A stretch of 64,000 nt of DNA from positions 992,001 through 1,056,000 of the forward strand of contig CAWCYG010000004.1 in NCBI GenBank assembly GCA_963799815.1, in the 5' to 3' direction. A program made the translations under genes and the position numbers. Positions within the stretch are counted from its first letter, which is position 1. Each line of letters opens with the position of its first letter. This document shows positions 1 through 8,776 of this stretch, in pieces. The notes beneath the pieces were generated by a model. That model ran no database searches and was not told where the DNA came from. It saw only the letters and a list, made by a program, of their open reading frames with translations. The stretch is from JBDTSW01 sp963799815 (GTDB taxonomy: Bacteria; Actinomycetota; Thermoleophilia; Solirubrobacterales; 70-9).

Positions 1-580
1 AGCCGACGTCGTGCATCAGCCGCCACGCGACCCCGAACATGATCGCCAGTACCACTCCTCGAAGCACGAACGGCACACCGAGGCTCGTGACCTGCGCGAT
101 CACCCCGCCCGCGACCGAGCCGCTCAGCATCGCCGCCCCCGAGACGATCTGGCCCTTTCCGAACACCGACTCGAGGCTTCCGTCGAACCCGGTCGCCCGC
201 AGGGCGTCGACCAGCCAGGCCTCAACCGCCCCGCTGAAGAAGGTGAAGCCGAGCCCCAGTAGGACCGAGACCACCGCCCACTGCCAGAAGGGCGCCTCGA
301 TCTGCCAGAGGAGGACGTAGAGCAGCGTCGAGAGCGTGAGGGTGATCGTGCCGAGGAGATACGACGCGCGCCTTCCCACCGTGTCCGCCACGATGCCCGT
401 CGGCACCTCGAAGAGCACCATGCCGCCGGTGAAGAACGCGTTGGCGGCGAACGCCTCCAGGTTCGTGAGCCCCGCGTCCAGGAGGAAGATCGTGTTGATC
501 CCCCAGATGAACGAGGCCGCGAGCGTGTTCCCCAGCATCAGCAGGAGGTAGGTCCGAACGATGGAGCGGGAGCTGGGCAT
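1..580 (-). CDS. MFS transporter, N-terminal part (cut by window edge)
   Basis: Read on the minus strand from an ATG at 580, this encodes a hydrophobic protein whose first ~193 residues are visible; the C-terminal half lies outside the window. Residues near 60-75 read GIVADTVGRRASY, the loop 2-3 signature (G-x-x-x-D-x-x-G-R-R) of the major facilitator superfamily, and about five to six membrane segments follow one another. The substrate cannot be told from this half. The start is supported by MPSSRSIVRTYLLLM, a usual MFS N-terminus. It sits downstream of the CoA-transferase gene on the same strand with a small hairpin between, so it may or may not belong to that operon. Confidence 0.85.
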   Translation of the reverse strand, partial: MPSSRSIVRTYLLLMLGNTLAASFIWGINTIFLLDAGLTNLEAFAANAFFTGGMVLFEVPTGIVADTVGRRASYLLGTITLTLSTLLYVLLWQIEAPFWQWAVVSVLLGLGFTFFSGAVEAWLVDALRATGFDGSLESVFGKGQIVSGAAMLSGSVAGGVIAQVTSLGVPFVLRGVVLAIMFGVAWRLMHDVG

Positions 581-598
581 TCCTCTCCCACGTTAGAC

Positions 599-614
599 GC
601 CGGCTTTCGCCGGC
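599..614. other. short GCCGGC-TTTC-GCCGGC hairpin between two minus-strand genes
   Basis: A perfect 6-bp stem with a 4-nt loop lies between the stop of the CoA-transferase gene (628) and the start of the MFS gene (580). There is no T-run after it on either strand, so it is a weak terminator or processing candidate at most. Confidence 0.35.
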
Positions 615-627
615 ACTCATCGGTGTC

Positions 628-1857
628 TCAGGCGGCGACCGCCGTGGGGCCAGCGACGACGCCGTCGTCGTGCAAACGCCCGATCTCGGGCTCACTCAGC
701 GCGAGGACCTCGGCGAGGACCTCGTCCGTGTGCTCGCCCAGCTTCGGCGCTCTGGTGGCCGGCAGGCGGCCGTGCTCGGAGAAGTGGAGCGGCGACCCAG
801 GCATCAGGTAGGTCCCGATCCCGGGCTGGGAGACCTGATCGAACATCGGGTTCTCAACCGAGCAGCGCGGATCCTCGTCCACCATCTGCATGAAGGTCTG
901 GTACGGACCCCAGCAAACGCCATGCCGGTCGAAGATCTCGCCGATCTCCTCGAGTGTGCGCGTGATCGTCCAGGGCTTGATGATGGCCCCCAGTACCTCG
1001 CGTGCGGCGAACCGATCCCCCTCCTTCTTAAGGTCGACCCCCATCGCCTCCTCGACGAGCTCAAAGGCCGCGTGCAGGCCGGTTGCCTCGACGAGGGCCT
1101 GCCACTGGGCCGGCGTCAGCGCCACGACCATGACCCGCCTTCCGTCGGCCGTCTCGAAGTCGCGGCCGAAGGCGCCGTAGAGATAGTTGCCCTCCTTGAG
1201 GCGCTCGCGCCTCAACACCTGCGCCTCCGCGATCTTGCCGAGGTGCCCGACCATGGCGAAGGCGACGTCCGAGAGCGCCACCTTGATCTGCTGTCCCTCA
1301 CCCGTGCGCGAACGGTGGCGTTCGGCTGCGAGGACGCCCGCCGCGGCGAGGGTCCCCGTGATCGCGTCCCACGCGGGCAGCAGGTGATTGAAGGGGACGC
1401 CCAGGTTCCGTGGCCCAGTTGCCCACGGAAAGCCTGTCGCCGGGTTGACCGTGTAGTCGACGGCGGAGCTCCCATCGTGGTTACCCGTGATCACGGCCAT
1501 GATCAGGTCCTCGCGGCGAGAGCGAAGCGCCTCGTAGTCGAGCCAACCTCGCGCCGGGAAGTTCGTCAGCAGGACGCCGGCGTCCTCGCCAGGCTCCGAG
1601 ACGAGCGCCGTCAAGAGCTCCCTGCCGCGATCGGAGCGCAGGTCCACCTGGATCGAGCGCTTGCCCTTGTTGAGCCCGGCCCAGAAGAGGCTATGGCCAT
1701 CCTCGTTCACCGGCCAGCGATTGCGGTCGAGCCCACCACCGATCTGGTCGAAGCGGATCACGTCGGCACCGAGCTGGGCCAGGGTCATGCCGCCAAGCGG
1801 GGCGGCAACGTAGGCCGATCCCTCCACCACGCGCATGCCATCCAGGATTCCGGGCAT
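628..1857 (-). CDS. CaiB/BaiF family III CoA-transferase (mesaconyl-CoA C1-C4 transferase-like)
   Basis: The 409-residue product has the full length of class III CoA-transferases, which move CoA between carboxylic acids through an aspartyl-CoA thioester. The N-terminus GMRVVEGSAYVAAPLGGMTLAQLGAD and the block RSRTGEGQQIKVALSD (about 183-198) are typical. Asp164 in LPAWDAITG aligns with the catalytic aspartate of formyl-CoA transferase. It follows the MaoC-type hydratase gene by 12 bp on the same strand. In the 3-hydroxypropionate bicycle a CoA-transferase of this family (Mct) acts on mesaconyl-CoA beside a MaoC-type hydratase (Mch). That specific role is inferred from the pairing; the family assignment is firm. 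Another dicarboxylate or acyl substrate is possible. Confidence 0.85.
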   Translation of the reverse strand: MPGILDGMRVVEGSAYVAAPLGGMTLAQLGADVIRFDQIGGGLDRNRWPVNEDGHSLFWAGLNKGKRSIQVDLRSDRGRELLTALVSEPGEDAGVLLTNFPARGWLDYEALRSRREDLIMAVITGNHDGSSAVDYTVNPATGFPWATGPRNLGVPFNHLLPAWDAITGTLAAAGVLAAERHRSRTGEGQQIKVALSDVAFAMVGHLGKIAEAQVLRRERLKEGNYLYGAFGRDFETADGRRVMVVALTPAQWQALVEATGLHAAFELVEEAMGVDLKKEGDRFAAREVLGAIIKPWTITRTLEEIGEIFDRHGVCWGPYQTFMQMVDEDPRCSVENPMFDQVSQPGIGTYLMPGSPLHFSEHGRLPATRAPKLGEHTDEVLAEVLALSEPEIGRLHDDGVVAGPTAVAA

Positions 1858-1869
1858 TTTCTCCTCCGA

Positions 1870-2931
1870 TCAGGCGAGGACGCCGAGGAACGTCCAGTCG
1901 AGCACCTGCTCGGGCTGTTCACCGGCACCCCGGTCGGCATGGACGATGGCTCGAAGCTCGGCAAGGGTCGTGCCGGGGGAGGAGAGCCGCTGGGTGGCGA
2001 CGATGGCGATCTCGGTGCTCAAGATGTCGTTTTCGAACACGGGCGCGGAGTGCTCGCAGCTCCGCCAGGCGACGATCGTCGCGAGCGCGGGAACGGCCCG
2101 TGCCGCGTGCGCGGCGGCAATCGAGATCGTCTGTCCGCCATAGACGAGACGGCGCCCGTGTGCCCCGGCACCGGCGTCGCGATGGGTCATCGCGAGGTTG
2201 AGCGTGAGCCGGGCCAGCTCGGGCGAGCTCGTCACCGTCTCCCGCCCCTCGATCGCGTGCACCGTGCCGGGCTCGAGTTCGGTCGCGGTCTCGCCGATCC
2301 GCGCTCGCAGCGCCGCGTAGTCCCACTCGGGCACCGCGGCGCGCACCCGCTCGGGATCCAGCTCCTCCGAGACCTGATCGAAGCCGTCGCCATGCCCGGT
2401 CTCAACGTCGGGATCACGGAGCGGGATCATCGGGCACCGGTAGAAGTCGAGCACGGGCTCACCGCGCTGATTCTCGGTCAGGATGCGCAGAACCGCGAGC
2501 CCCGACGCGGTCCCGTCGGAGCGCGGCCGGTTCTGCTTCAGGGCCACGATCTCGGTGCGCGTACGCAGGGTGTCGCCGCGAAACACCTGGCGCAACAAGA
2601 CCAGGCCGCGGTAGAAGAGATTGCCGAGCACGCGCTGGGTGGGGACCGTGGACTGCCCGATCGCCACGTCGCAGACCAGGTTCGGATGGATCAGCGCGTC
2701 GGAGGATCCGGTGACCTGCCGGCTCAGCGCGGCATCGAGCGGCAGCAGCATCCGGTCGCCGCAGATCGCCTGGTGGATCGCGGCATGACCCCACGTCAGC
2801 GTGAGCGCCGGCGCGTCGAAAACCTCGCCCTTTTTCAGATCCTCGAAGTAGGGGCCGCCGATGGTGGCTTTCGAGCCCTCGATCACAACGTCCTCCCAGA
2901 GTTGAGGCGGCGGAGAGTAGACCAGGTACAT
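1870..2931 (-). CDS. MaoC-like double hot-dog hydratase (mesaconyl-CoA hydratase-like)
   Basis: The 353-residue protein has the length and two-half layout of MaoC-type enoyl-CoA hydratases such as mesaconyl-CoA (beta-methylmalyl-CoA) hydratase. The N-terminal half carries GPYFEDLKKGEVFDAPALTL; the C-terminal half carries LTLNLAMTHRDAG then GRRLVYGGQTI, matching the active-site helix and following loop of this group. The start is taken at the ATG at 2931 because upstream in-frame sequence runs back over the divergent gene and reads as non-protein. It is the first gene of a two-gene operon with the CoA-transferase, and its start is only 14 bp from the divergent CitE-like gene. The predicted reaction is reversible hydration of a C4/C5 enoyl-CoA; the exact substrate is inferred from neighbours. 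Confidence 0.8.
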   Translation of the reverse strand: MYLVYSPPPQLWEDVVIEGSKATIGGPYFEDLKKGEVFDAPALTLTWGHAAIHQAICGDRMLLPLDAALSRQVTGSSDALIHPNLVCDVAIGQSTVPTQRVLGNLFYRGLVLLRQVFRGDTLRTRTEIVALKQNRPRSDGTASGLAVLRILTENQRGEPVLDFYRCPMIPLRDPDVETGHGDGFDQVSEELDPERVRAAVPEWDYAALRARIGETATELEPGTVHAIEGRETVTSSPELARLTLNLAMTHRDAGAGAHGRRLVYGGQTISIAAAHAARAVPALATIVAWRSCEHSAPVFENDILSTEIAIVATQRLSSPGTTLAELRAIVHADRGAGEQPEQVLDWTFLGVLA

Positions 2932-2945
2932 ATGCTCGTGCCCGC

Positions 2946-3827
2946 ATGAGGGCTCGGCGTTCTTGTCTTTCAGTTCCGGCTCGCCCGGCTCGCAAGCTCG
3001 AGAAGGCACCCGGGGTCGAGGCCGATGAGGTTGTGATCGACCTTGAGGATTCGGTGCCACCGGACCTGAAGGACGAGGCACGAGCCGCCGTCGCGAAGAC
3101 GCTCGAGGGCGGAACCTGGGCGACACCCACGGTGACGGTTCGCATCAACGGCGTCTCCACGCCCTGGTGGGAGGAGGACCTGCGCGCGATCGCCACGGTG
3201 AGCTCCCGGATCGATTCGATCGTCGTGCCCAAGGTCGAGAGCGCGGAGGGCCTGGCCCGGGTCGACGCGGTGCTCGAGGAGATCGAGGGACCCTCCATCC
3301 GCGAGCGCATCGGCCTGCAGGCGCTGATCGAGTCCGCGCTCGGCCTGCGTGGAGTCAACGAACTGGCGGAGGCGTCGGGGCGGCTGGAGTCGCTCATCCT
3401 CGGGCCGGCCGACATGAGCGCCTCCCTGGGATTCCCCTCGCCGGAGGAGGGCTCGCATTGGGACTTCGTCCGCGGCGGCGTCCTGGTCGCCGCGCGCGCC
3501 GCGGGCCTGCAGGCGATCGACGGGCCGTTTCTCCGGATCTCTGACGCACAGGGGTTGCGCCACTCGGCGGAACGCGCTCGGGCGCTCGGGTTCGACGGCA
3601 AGTGGGCGCTCCACCCCGGGCAGATCGAGCCTCTCGACGAGATCTTCTCTCCCACCCCGACGGAGGCCGACCACGCTCGGGCGATCCTCAGCGCGCTCGC
3701 CGATGCCGAGGACGGCGCCGCACTGCTCGACGGTGAGATGATCGACGAGGCCTCGAGGAAGCGAGCCGAACAGCTTCTCGCCCGCGCCCCGCCGCGAGGA
3801 GAAGCCAACGTGGACGCAAACGCATGA
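2946..3827 (+). CDS. HpcH/HpaI (CitE-like) beta-hydroxyacyl-CoA lyase
   Basis: A 293-residue TIM-barrel lyase of the CitE/malyl-CoA lyase group. The N-terminus MRARRSCLSVPARPARKLEKA, then VVIDLEDSVPPDLKDEAR (metal-binding Asp/Glu strand), LIESALGLRGVNEL, GPADMSASLG and KWALHPGQIEPLDEIFSP are hallmark blocks in the expected order. Such enzymes cleave malyl-, methylmalyl- or citramalyl-CoA to an acyl-CoA plus glyoxylate or pyruvate. It diverges from the MaoC/CoA-transferase pair and overlaps ppdK by ATGA, so translation is probably coupled. If pyruvate is the product, the dikinase downstream would turn it into PEP. The substrate cannot be fixed from sequence alone. Confidence 0.88.
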   Translation: MRARRSCLSVPARPARKLEKAPGVEADEVVIDLEDSVPPDLKDEARAAVAKTLEGGTWATPTVTVRINGVSTPWWEEDLRAIATVSSRIDSIVVPKVESAEGLARVDAVLEEIEGPSIRERIGLQALIESALGLRGVNELAEASGRLESLILGPADMSASLGFPSPEEGSHWDFVRGGVLVAARAAGLQAIDGPFLRISDAQGLRHSAERARALGFDGKWALHPGQIEPLDEIFSPTPTEADHARAILSALADAEDGAALLDGEMIDEASRKRAEQLLARAPPRGEANVDANA

Positions 3828-6532
3828 AGTGGATCAAGGAGTTCTCGGAGGGCTCGCGCGATGAGCGCGAGCTCCTGGGCGGAAAGGGCGCCAACGTCGC
3901 CGAGATGACCCGCGTCCTCGGAGCCGACCGCGTGCCCGCCGGGTTCACGATCACGACGGAAGCGTGCGTGGCATACATGGAGGCGGATGGGGAGTCGCCG
4001 GACGGCCTCGAGGAGGAGGTCGACGAGGCGCTCGAGGCGCTCGAGAAGCAGGCTCAGAAGAAGCTCGGTGATCCCGACGATCCACTGCTTGTCTCGGTGC
4101 GCTCGGGGGCCAGCGTCTCGATGCCGGGGATGCTCGAGACGGTCTTGAACCTGGGGTTGAACGACGAGTCGGTCGAGGGCCTCGCGAAGAGCACCGACGA
4201 CGAGCGCTTCGCGTGGGACTCCTATCGCCGCTTCGTCCAGATGTTCGGTGACGTCGTCCGTGGGATATCGGGCTCGGAGTTCGAGCGGGCGCTCCAAGCG
4301 GCCAAGGACGGAAAGGACGTGAAGACCGACACCGAGCTGGAGGCGGATGACCTTCGTGAGCTGACCGGCACCTTTCAGGAGCTTTTCGAGAAGGAGACCG
4401 GCGAGGAGTTCCCGCAGGAGCCGCGGGAGCAGCTCGCGCAGGCGATCGGCGCGGTGTTCGACTCGTGGAACGGTGACCGGGCCGTCTCATATCGCCGCAT
4501 CAACAACATCCCCGACGACGCGGGCACGGCCGTGAACGTGCAGCAGATGGTCTTCGGAAACCGCGGCGACAGATCGGGCTCCGGGGTCGCCTTCAGCCGC
4601 GACGAGCGCACCGGTGAGCCGACTCCGTCGGGTGACTTCCTCGCCAATGCCCAGGGCGAGGACGTCGTCGCCGGAACCCGCGACCCCGAGGACCTCGAGT
4701 CCCTGGCCGAGCGAGTGCCGGAAGCGCACGAGCAGCTGATGAAGGACTTACAACAGCTCGAGGACCACTACAAGAACATGCAGGACGTCGAGTTCACGAT
4801 CGAGGACGGAGAGCTCTTCCTCCTGCAGACGCGAAACGCCAAGCGGCCCGCCCAAGCGGCCGTTCGCTTCGCGGTGGACGCCGTCGATGAGGAGCTCCTC
4901 ACGCGGTCCGAGGCGCTGGCGACGATCGACGCCGAGTCGCTCGAGGCCCTCCTCCATCCCATCTTCGATCCCGATGCCGAGTTCGACGTGTTGACGAAGG
5001 GGGTTGCGGCCTCGCCCGGCGCCGCCCGCGGGGCGATCGTGCTGAACGCGAGGGAGGCGGTGAAGCGCGCCGGCGATGGCGAGGATGTGATCCTGGTGCG
5101 GCCGTTTACGGAGGCCGATGACGTGGCCGGGTTCCACGCGGCTCGCGGGATCCTGACCGCGCAGGGAGGGAAGGCATCGCACGCGGCCCTGGTCGCACGC
5201 GGCATGGGACGGCCCTGCGTGGCCGGCGCCTCCGACGTGAAGGTGGACTTGGACGCGGGCGTAATCCGCATCGGCGATACGAAGCTCGAGGAGGGCGATG
5301 AGATCGCGATCGAGGGGACGACCGGCAGAGTTACCGCCGACGAGGTTCCACTGATCGACCCCGAGCTCTCCGACGAGTTCGACCAGGTCCTCGAGTGGGC
5401 GGACGAGATTCGTGACCTCGGCGTTCGCGCCAACGCGGACACGGCCGAGGACGCTGCCAAGGCTCGCGAGCTGGGAGCGGAGGGCATCGGGCTCTGCCGC
5501 ACCGAGCACATGTTCTTCGGCGAGGACCGCGGGGAGCTGGTCCGCCGGATGTTCGTCGCGGCCGCCCGCTGGCGGCGCGCCGAGGTGAAAGCGGCGTCGG
5601 ACGGCGATGGTGAGACGCCGCCAGGGCTCGAGGACGCGCGCGAGGAGTTCCACTCGTCGCTCGACCGGCTCGCCGAGATGCAGAAGGACGACTTCGCCGA
5701 GATCCTGCACGAGATGAGCGGGTTGCCCGTGACGGTCCGCCTCCTCGACCCGCCCCTCCATGAGTTCCTTCCACTCGAGCTGTTCGAGAAGGAGGTCCGC
5801 CGCCTCGAATCCGAGGGCGGTGATGGCCTCGACGAAGCGAAGGAGTCCGCCGAGATCGTCCGCGACCTCCAAGAGGCCAACCCGATGCTGGGCACACGTG
5901 GCGTGCGGCTCGCGTTCCTCTACCCGCAGATCTACGAGATGCAGGTGCGGGCGCTGATCGGCGCCGCCGCCGAGGCCGCCGACGCCGGCGACGAGCCCCA
6001 CGTTGAGATCATGATCCCGCTGGTCGTCTACGAGACGGAGCTGCGCCAGCTTCGCGAGCACGTGGTCAACATGGCCGATCAGGCGATCGAGAGGATCGGC
6101 AGCAACGTCGACTACACCGTTGGGACGATGATCGAGCTGCCGCGAGCGTGCCTCGTCGCCGGTCACATTGCGGACCATGCCGACTTCTTCTCCTTCGGCA
6201 CCAACGACCTCACCCAGACCGCTCTCGGCCTCTCCCGCGACGACGTCGAGGGCTCCTTCATGCAGGCCTACCTCGCCGGCCGGATCATCGACCGCAGCCC
6301 CTTCGAGGTGATCGACGGGCCGGGCGTGGGCGAGCTCGTGCGGATCGGCGCCGAGCGCGGACGCGAAGCCAACCCCGACCTCAAGCTTGGCATTTGCGGC
6401 GAGCACGGGGGCGACCCGGACAGCATCGCCTTCTTTGACTCGATCGACCTCGACTACGTGAGCTGCTCTCCGTACCGGGCGCCGATCGCGCGCGTCGCCG
6501 CCGCACAGGCGACGATCGAGGCCGACGCGTGA
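3824..6532 (+). CDS. ppdK: pyruvate, phosphate dikinase
   Basis: The 902-residue enzyme converts pyruvate, ATP and phosphate to PEP, AMP and PPi in the cytoplasm. In order: ATP-grasp nucleotide domain (LLGGKGANVAEM at ~18-29, SVRSGASVSMPGMLETVLNLG at ~91-111), the swivelling phosphohistidine domain (GGKASHAALVARGMGRPCVAG, His453), and the PEP-binding barrel (GAEGIGLCRTEHMFF; GICGEHGGDP; VSCSPYRAPIARVAAAQA with catalytic Cys881). The usual Thr-Ser before the active His is Ala-Ser, so the threonine phosphorylated in plant PPDK is absent. It starts inside the stop of the CitE-like gene (ATGA), suggesting lyase-derived pyruvate is channelled to gluconeogenesis. Length and motif order are complete. 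Confidence 0.97.
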   Translation: MKWIKEFSEGSRDERELLGGKGANVAEMTRVLGADRVPAGFTITTEACVAYMEADGESPDGLEEEVDEALEALEKQAQKKLGDPDDPLLVSVRSGASVSMPGMLETVLNLGLNDESVEGLAKSTDDERFAWDSYRRFVQMFGDVVRGISGSEFERALQAAKDGKDVKTDTELEADDLRELTGTFQELFEKETGEEFPQEPREQLAQAIGAVFDSWNGDRAVSYRRINNIPDDAGTAVNVQQMVFGNRGDRSGSGVAFSRDERTGEPTPSGDFLANAQGEDVVAGTRDPEDLESLAERVPEAHEQLMKDLQQLEDHYKNMQDVEFTIEDGELFLLQTRNAKRPAQAAVRFAVDAVDEELLTRSEALATIDAESLEALLHPIFDPDAEFDVLTKGVAASPGAARGAIVLNAREAVKRAGDGEDVILVRPFTEADDVAGFHAARGILTAQGGKASHAALVARGMGRPCVAGASDVKVDLDAGVIRIGDTKLEEGDEIAIEGTTGRVTADEVPLIDPELSDEFDQVLEWADEIRDLGVRANADTAEDAAKARELGAEGIGLCRTEHMFFGEDRGELVRRMFVAAARWRRAEVKAASDGDGETPPGLEDAREEFHSSLDRLAEMQKDDFAEILHEMSGLPVTVRLLDPPLHEFLPLELFEKEVRRLESEGGDGLDEAKESAEIVRDLQEANPMLGTRGVRLAFLYPQIYEMQVRALIGAAAEAADAGDEPHVEIMIPLVVYETELRQLREHVVNMADQAIERIGSNVDYTVGTMIELPRACLVAGHIADHADFFSFGTNDLTQTALGLSRDDVEGSFMQAYLAGRIIDRSPFEVIDGPGVGELVRIGAERGREANPDLKLGICGEHGGDPDSIAFFDSIDLDYVSCSPYRAPIARVAAAQATIEADA

Positions 6533-6554
6533 GCGCTTGGCCACGCCCAGAGGG

Positions 6555-7571
6555 TCAGCCCCGAGCGGCACGCTCCAGCACGTCGAGAACGGCGACCCCG
6601 TCGGCTGGGTCGACCGGCAGCTCTGCGTCTCCGCTGAGGGCGGACTCGAACCGCCGATAGAACTCCGGCCAGTCTCCGTTCTCGGCTGGAACCGAAGCTC
6701 GGTCATCGCCACAAACCAGGCGCCCCCAGCGGGCCTCGGGCACGGCCCCCCAGTCTCCGTCACCCGGGCGCTCGCCGGCTTTGAGCGCGTCCTCCTGGCC
6801 GTCCAGCTCATCGACAACGAAGGCTGCGCGGGAGCCCAGCACTCGCAGGCGCGGGCCGCGCGCCGCCGCCACCGAGGACGCCCAGAGATGGCTCCGCACA
6901 CCCGACCGATGCCGCAGAGCGATGAAGACGTCGTCATCGGCCGGTCCGTCGCGACGGCGGTCGACCTCGCCATGGACCGCCATCGCGGGCCCGAACAGGG
7001 AGAGCGCCTGATCCACCAGGTGGGCGCCAAGGTCGAGCAGGACGCCGCCCCCCTTCTCGCGGCTGGAGCTCTCGCGCCACGCGTCGCCGGCCAGCTCGGG
7101 CCGCCAGCGTTCGAAGCGCGACTCGAACCGGAAGACGTCACCGAGCTCGCCGGCATCGATCAGCCGGCGCAGGGTGAGGAAGTCGGAGTCCCAGCGGCGG
7201 TTCTGAAAGACGGTCAGCGGCACCGCGGCCGACTCGGCCCGTTCGACGAGCTCGCGAGCGGCCACGCTGTCGGGCGCGAGGGGCTTATCGACCACCACCG
7301 CGAGCCCCGCCTCGATGGCGGCCGCAGCGAGCGGGGCATGCGAGTGGTTCGGGGTTGCGACCACGACGAAGTCGTGCTCGCCGGCCCGTTCCCAGACGGC
7401 GTCCGCGCTGGGCTCGACGCCGGCGTCCGGATACTCCTTCGCTGCACGCTCCGCCCGTTCGGGGTTGCCGGTCACGATCGTCGCCACGCTGAGGCCCGCG
7501 GTTGAGGCGATCAGCGGCGCGTGAAGAACGGACCCCGCGAGCCCGTATCCGATGACCGCCCCGCGCGTCAG
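6555..7571 (-). CDS. Gfo/Idh/MocA family NAD(P)-dependent oxidoreductase
   Basis: Family members oxidise sugars or sugar-like polyols with NAD(P). The obvious GTG at 7487 would remove the nucleotide-binding motif. Reading upstream in frame gives VIGYGLAGSVLHAPLIA, the GxGxxG Rossmann motif, joined to VATIVTGNPERA. The gene must therefore start near a CTG at 7571 that overlaps the stop of the xylH-like gene (CTGA), giving about 338 residues, the family norm. The block VVVDKPLAPD carries the conserved Lys-Pro. No ATG, GTG or TTG start fits upstream in this frame, so start-codon use is odd. As the last gene of the sugar ABC operon it probably begins breakdown of the imported sugar. Confidence 0.85.
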   Translation of the reverse strand: MTRGAVIGYGLAGSVLHAPLIASTAGLSVATIVTGNPERAERAAKEYPDAGVEPSADAVWERAGEHDFVVVATPNHSHAPLAAAAIEAGLAVVVDKPLAPDSVAARELVERAESAAVPLTVFQNRRWDSDFLTLRRLIDAGELGDVFRFESRFERWRPELAGDAWRESSSREKGGGVLLDLGAHLVDQALSLFGPAMAVHGEVDRRRDGPADDDVFIALRHRSGVRSHLWASSVAAARGPRLRVLGSRAAFVVDELDGQEDALKAGERPGDGDWGAVPEARWGRLVCGDDRASVPAENGDWPEFYRRFESALSGDAELPVDPADGVAVLDVLERAARG

Positions 7572-8776
7572 GAGGCCTGGCGGCGCTGTCTCGTGACCGC
7601 GTCGATCGTCACCGCGGCCAATAGCACGGCCCCGGTGATCATGAACTTGATGTCGGAGTCGAGGGCGAGCAGGTCCATCCCGTTCGAGATCGACCCAATC
7701 ACGATCGCGCCGAGCAGCGCCGACCAGATGAAGCCGCGACCGCCGAAGAGGCTCGTGCCGGCGATCACCGGACCGGCGATGGCAAGGAGCAGGACATCGC
7801 CAGAACCCGATTGCTGATTGACCGAGAGCAGCCGCGAGGCGGCGAGCACGCCGCCGGCGGCGGCGAGGGTCGAGGCCAGCGCAAAGACGCTGAGCTTGAT
7901 CCGGTCCACGCGGATGCCGGCGCGGCGGGCGGCCTCCTCGTTGCCGCCGACTGCGAAGATATGCCGGCCGTAGCGAGTGCGCTCGGTGATGAAGGTGAAC
8001 ACCACCATCAGGACGATCACGATCACGGCAGCCAGTGGCACTCCGCGGTCGGAGTTCAGGATCACGATCGCCGCGATGATCGCGGCGGCGACCAGGACGA
8101 CCCGGATCGCGAGCGTCGCCATCGGCTCGGCCTCGAGCCCGGCGGCCACCCGTTTCCGGCGTCGTAGATAGAGGCTCCCCGCGTAGCCGACGATGGCGAT
8201 GATCCCGAGCGCCCAGCCGATGACTGGGTCGAAGAAGGTCGAGGTCAGGTCGGTGATGATCGAGGGCGGCAGGTTCACCGAGCCTGTGCTGCCGAGGACA
8301 GCGAGTTGCGCCCCCTGCCAGCCGAGCAGCCCGGCCAGGGTGACGACGAAGGACGGGATGCCGAACGCCGTCACCATGAACCCGTTGAACAGCCCGATCG
8401 CCAGGCCGACCAAAAGGCCGACGATGATCGCGAGGCCAGGCGCAAGGCCCTCGTTCACGCTCAGCACCGCCATCACGGCAGCCGCCAGACCGCTGACCGC
8501 ACCGACGGAGAGGTCGATCTCCCCCAGGAGCAGCACCAGGACGACACCGATCGAGATCGTCGCCACAGCGGCGATCTGCAGGGTCAGGTTGGAGAGGTTG
8601 ACCGCGGAGAGAAAACGGTCATTGGCGACCTGGAAGATCGTCCAGATGACCGCGATCCCGAGCAGGACTCGAAGGGACCCGAGCTCGCCTCGGGCGAGTC
8701 GGCGCAGGGCCACTGCAGGTGAGAAGCGCTCGCTGGGCGGCGCGTCCGCGGGAGGAATCTCGGCGGCGGCGCTCAT
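7568..8776 (-). CDS. xylH: sugar ABC transporter permease, XylH type
   Basis: A 402-residue polytopic permease of the xylose/ribose importer class. LLLGEIDLSVGAVSGLAAAV (around 105-124) is the conserved permease signature, and FNGFMVTAFGIPSFVVTLAG is the usual following helix. The length and long central hydrophilic linker fit XylH rather than RbsC. It overlaps the ATPase gene by ATGA at 8773-8776 and the oxidoreductase gene at its end, so it is part of a tightly coupled operon. The sugar is inferred from the XylF-like binding protein upstream. Confidence 0.88.
   Translation of the reverse strand: MSAAAEIPPADAPPSERFSPAVALRRLARGELGSLRVLLGIAVIWTIFQVANDRFLSAVNLSNLTLQIAAVATISIGVVLVLLLGEIDLSVGAVSGLAAAVMAVLSVNEGLAPGLAIIVGLLVGLAIGLFNGFMVTAFGIPSFVVTLAGLLGWQGAQLAVLGSTGSVNLPPSIITDLTSTFFDPVIGWALGIIAIVGYAGSLYLRRRKRVAAGLEAEPMATLAIRVVLVAAAIIAAIVILNSDRGVPLAAVIVIVLMVVFTFITERTRYGRHIFAVGGNEEAARRAGIRVDRIKLSVFALASTLAAAGGVLAASRLLSVNQQSGSGDVLLLAIAGPVIAGTSLFGGRGFIWSALLGAIVIGSISNGMDLLALDSDIKFMITGAVLLAAVTIDAVTRQRRQAS

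Noticed and set aside
670..2949. 759-residue open frame on the plus strand
   Set aside because: Antisense to the CoA-transferase and MaoC genes, whose motifs are unmistakable. Its sequence is Arg/Gly/His-rich with no fold pattern; a high-GC shadow frame.
3824..6532. possibility that ppdK is a PEP synthase or PTS enzyme I
   Set aside because: Domain order (ATP-grasp, His domain, PEP barrel), length of 902 residues and the GICGEHGGDP/SCSPYR ending fit PPDK specifically.
4748..7156. 802-residue open frame on the minus strand
   Set aside because: Antisense to ppdK, which is complete and motif-verified; composition is typical of a shadow.
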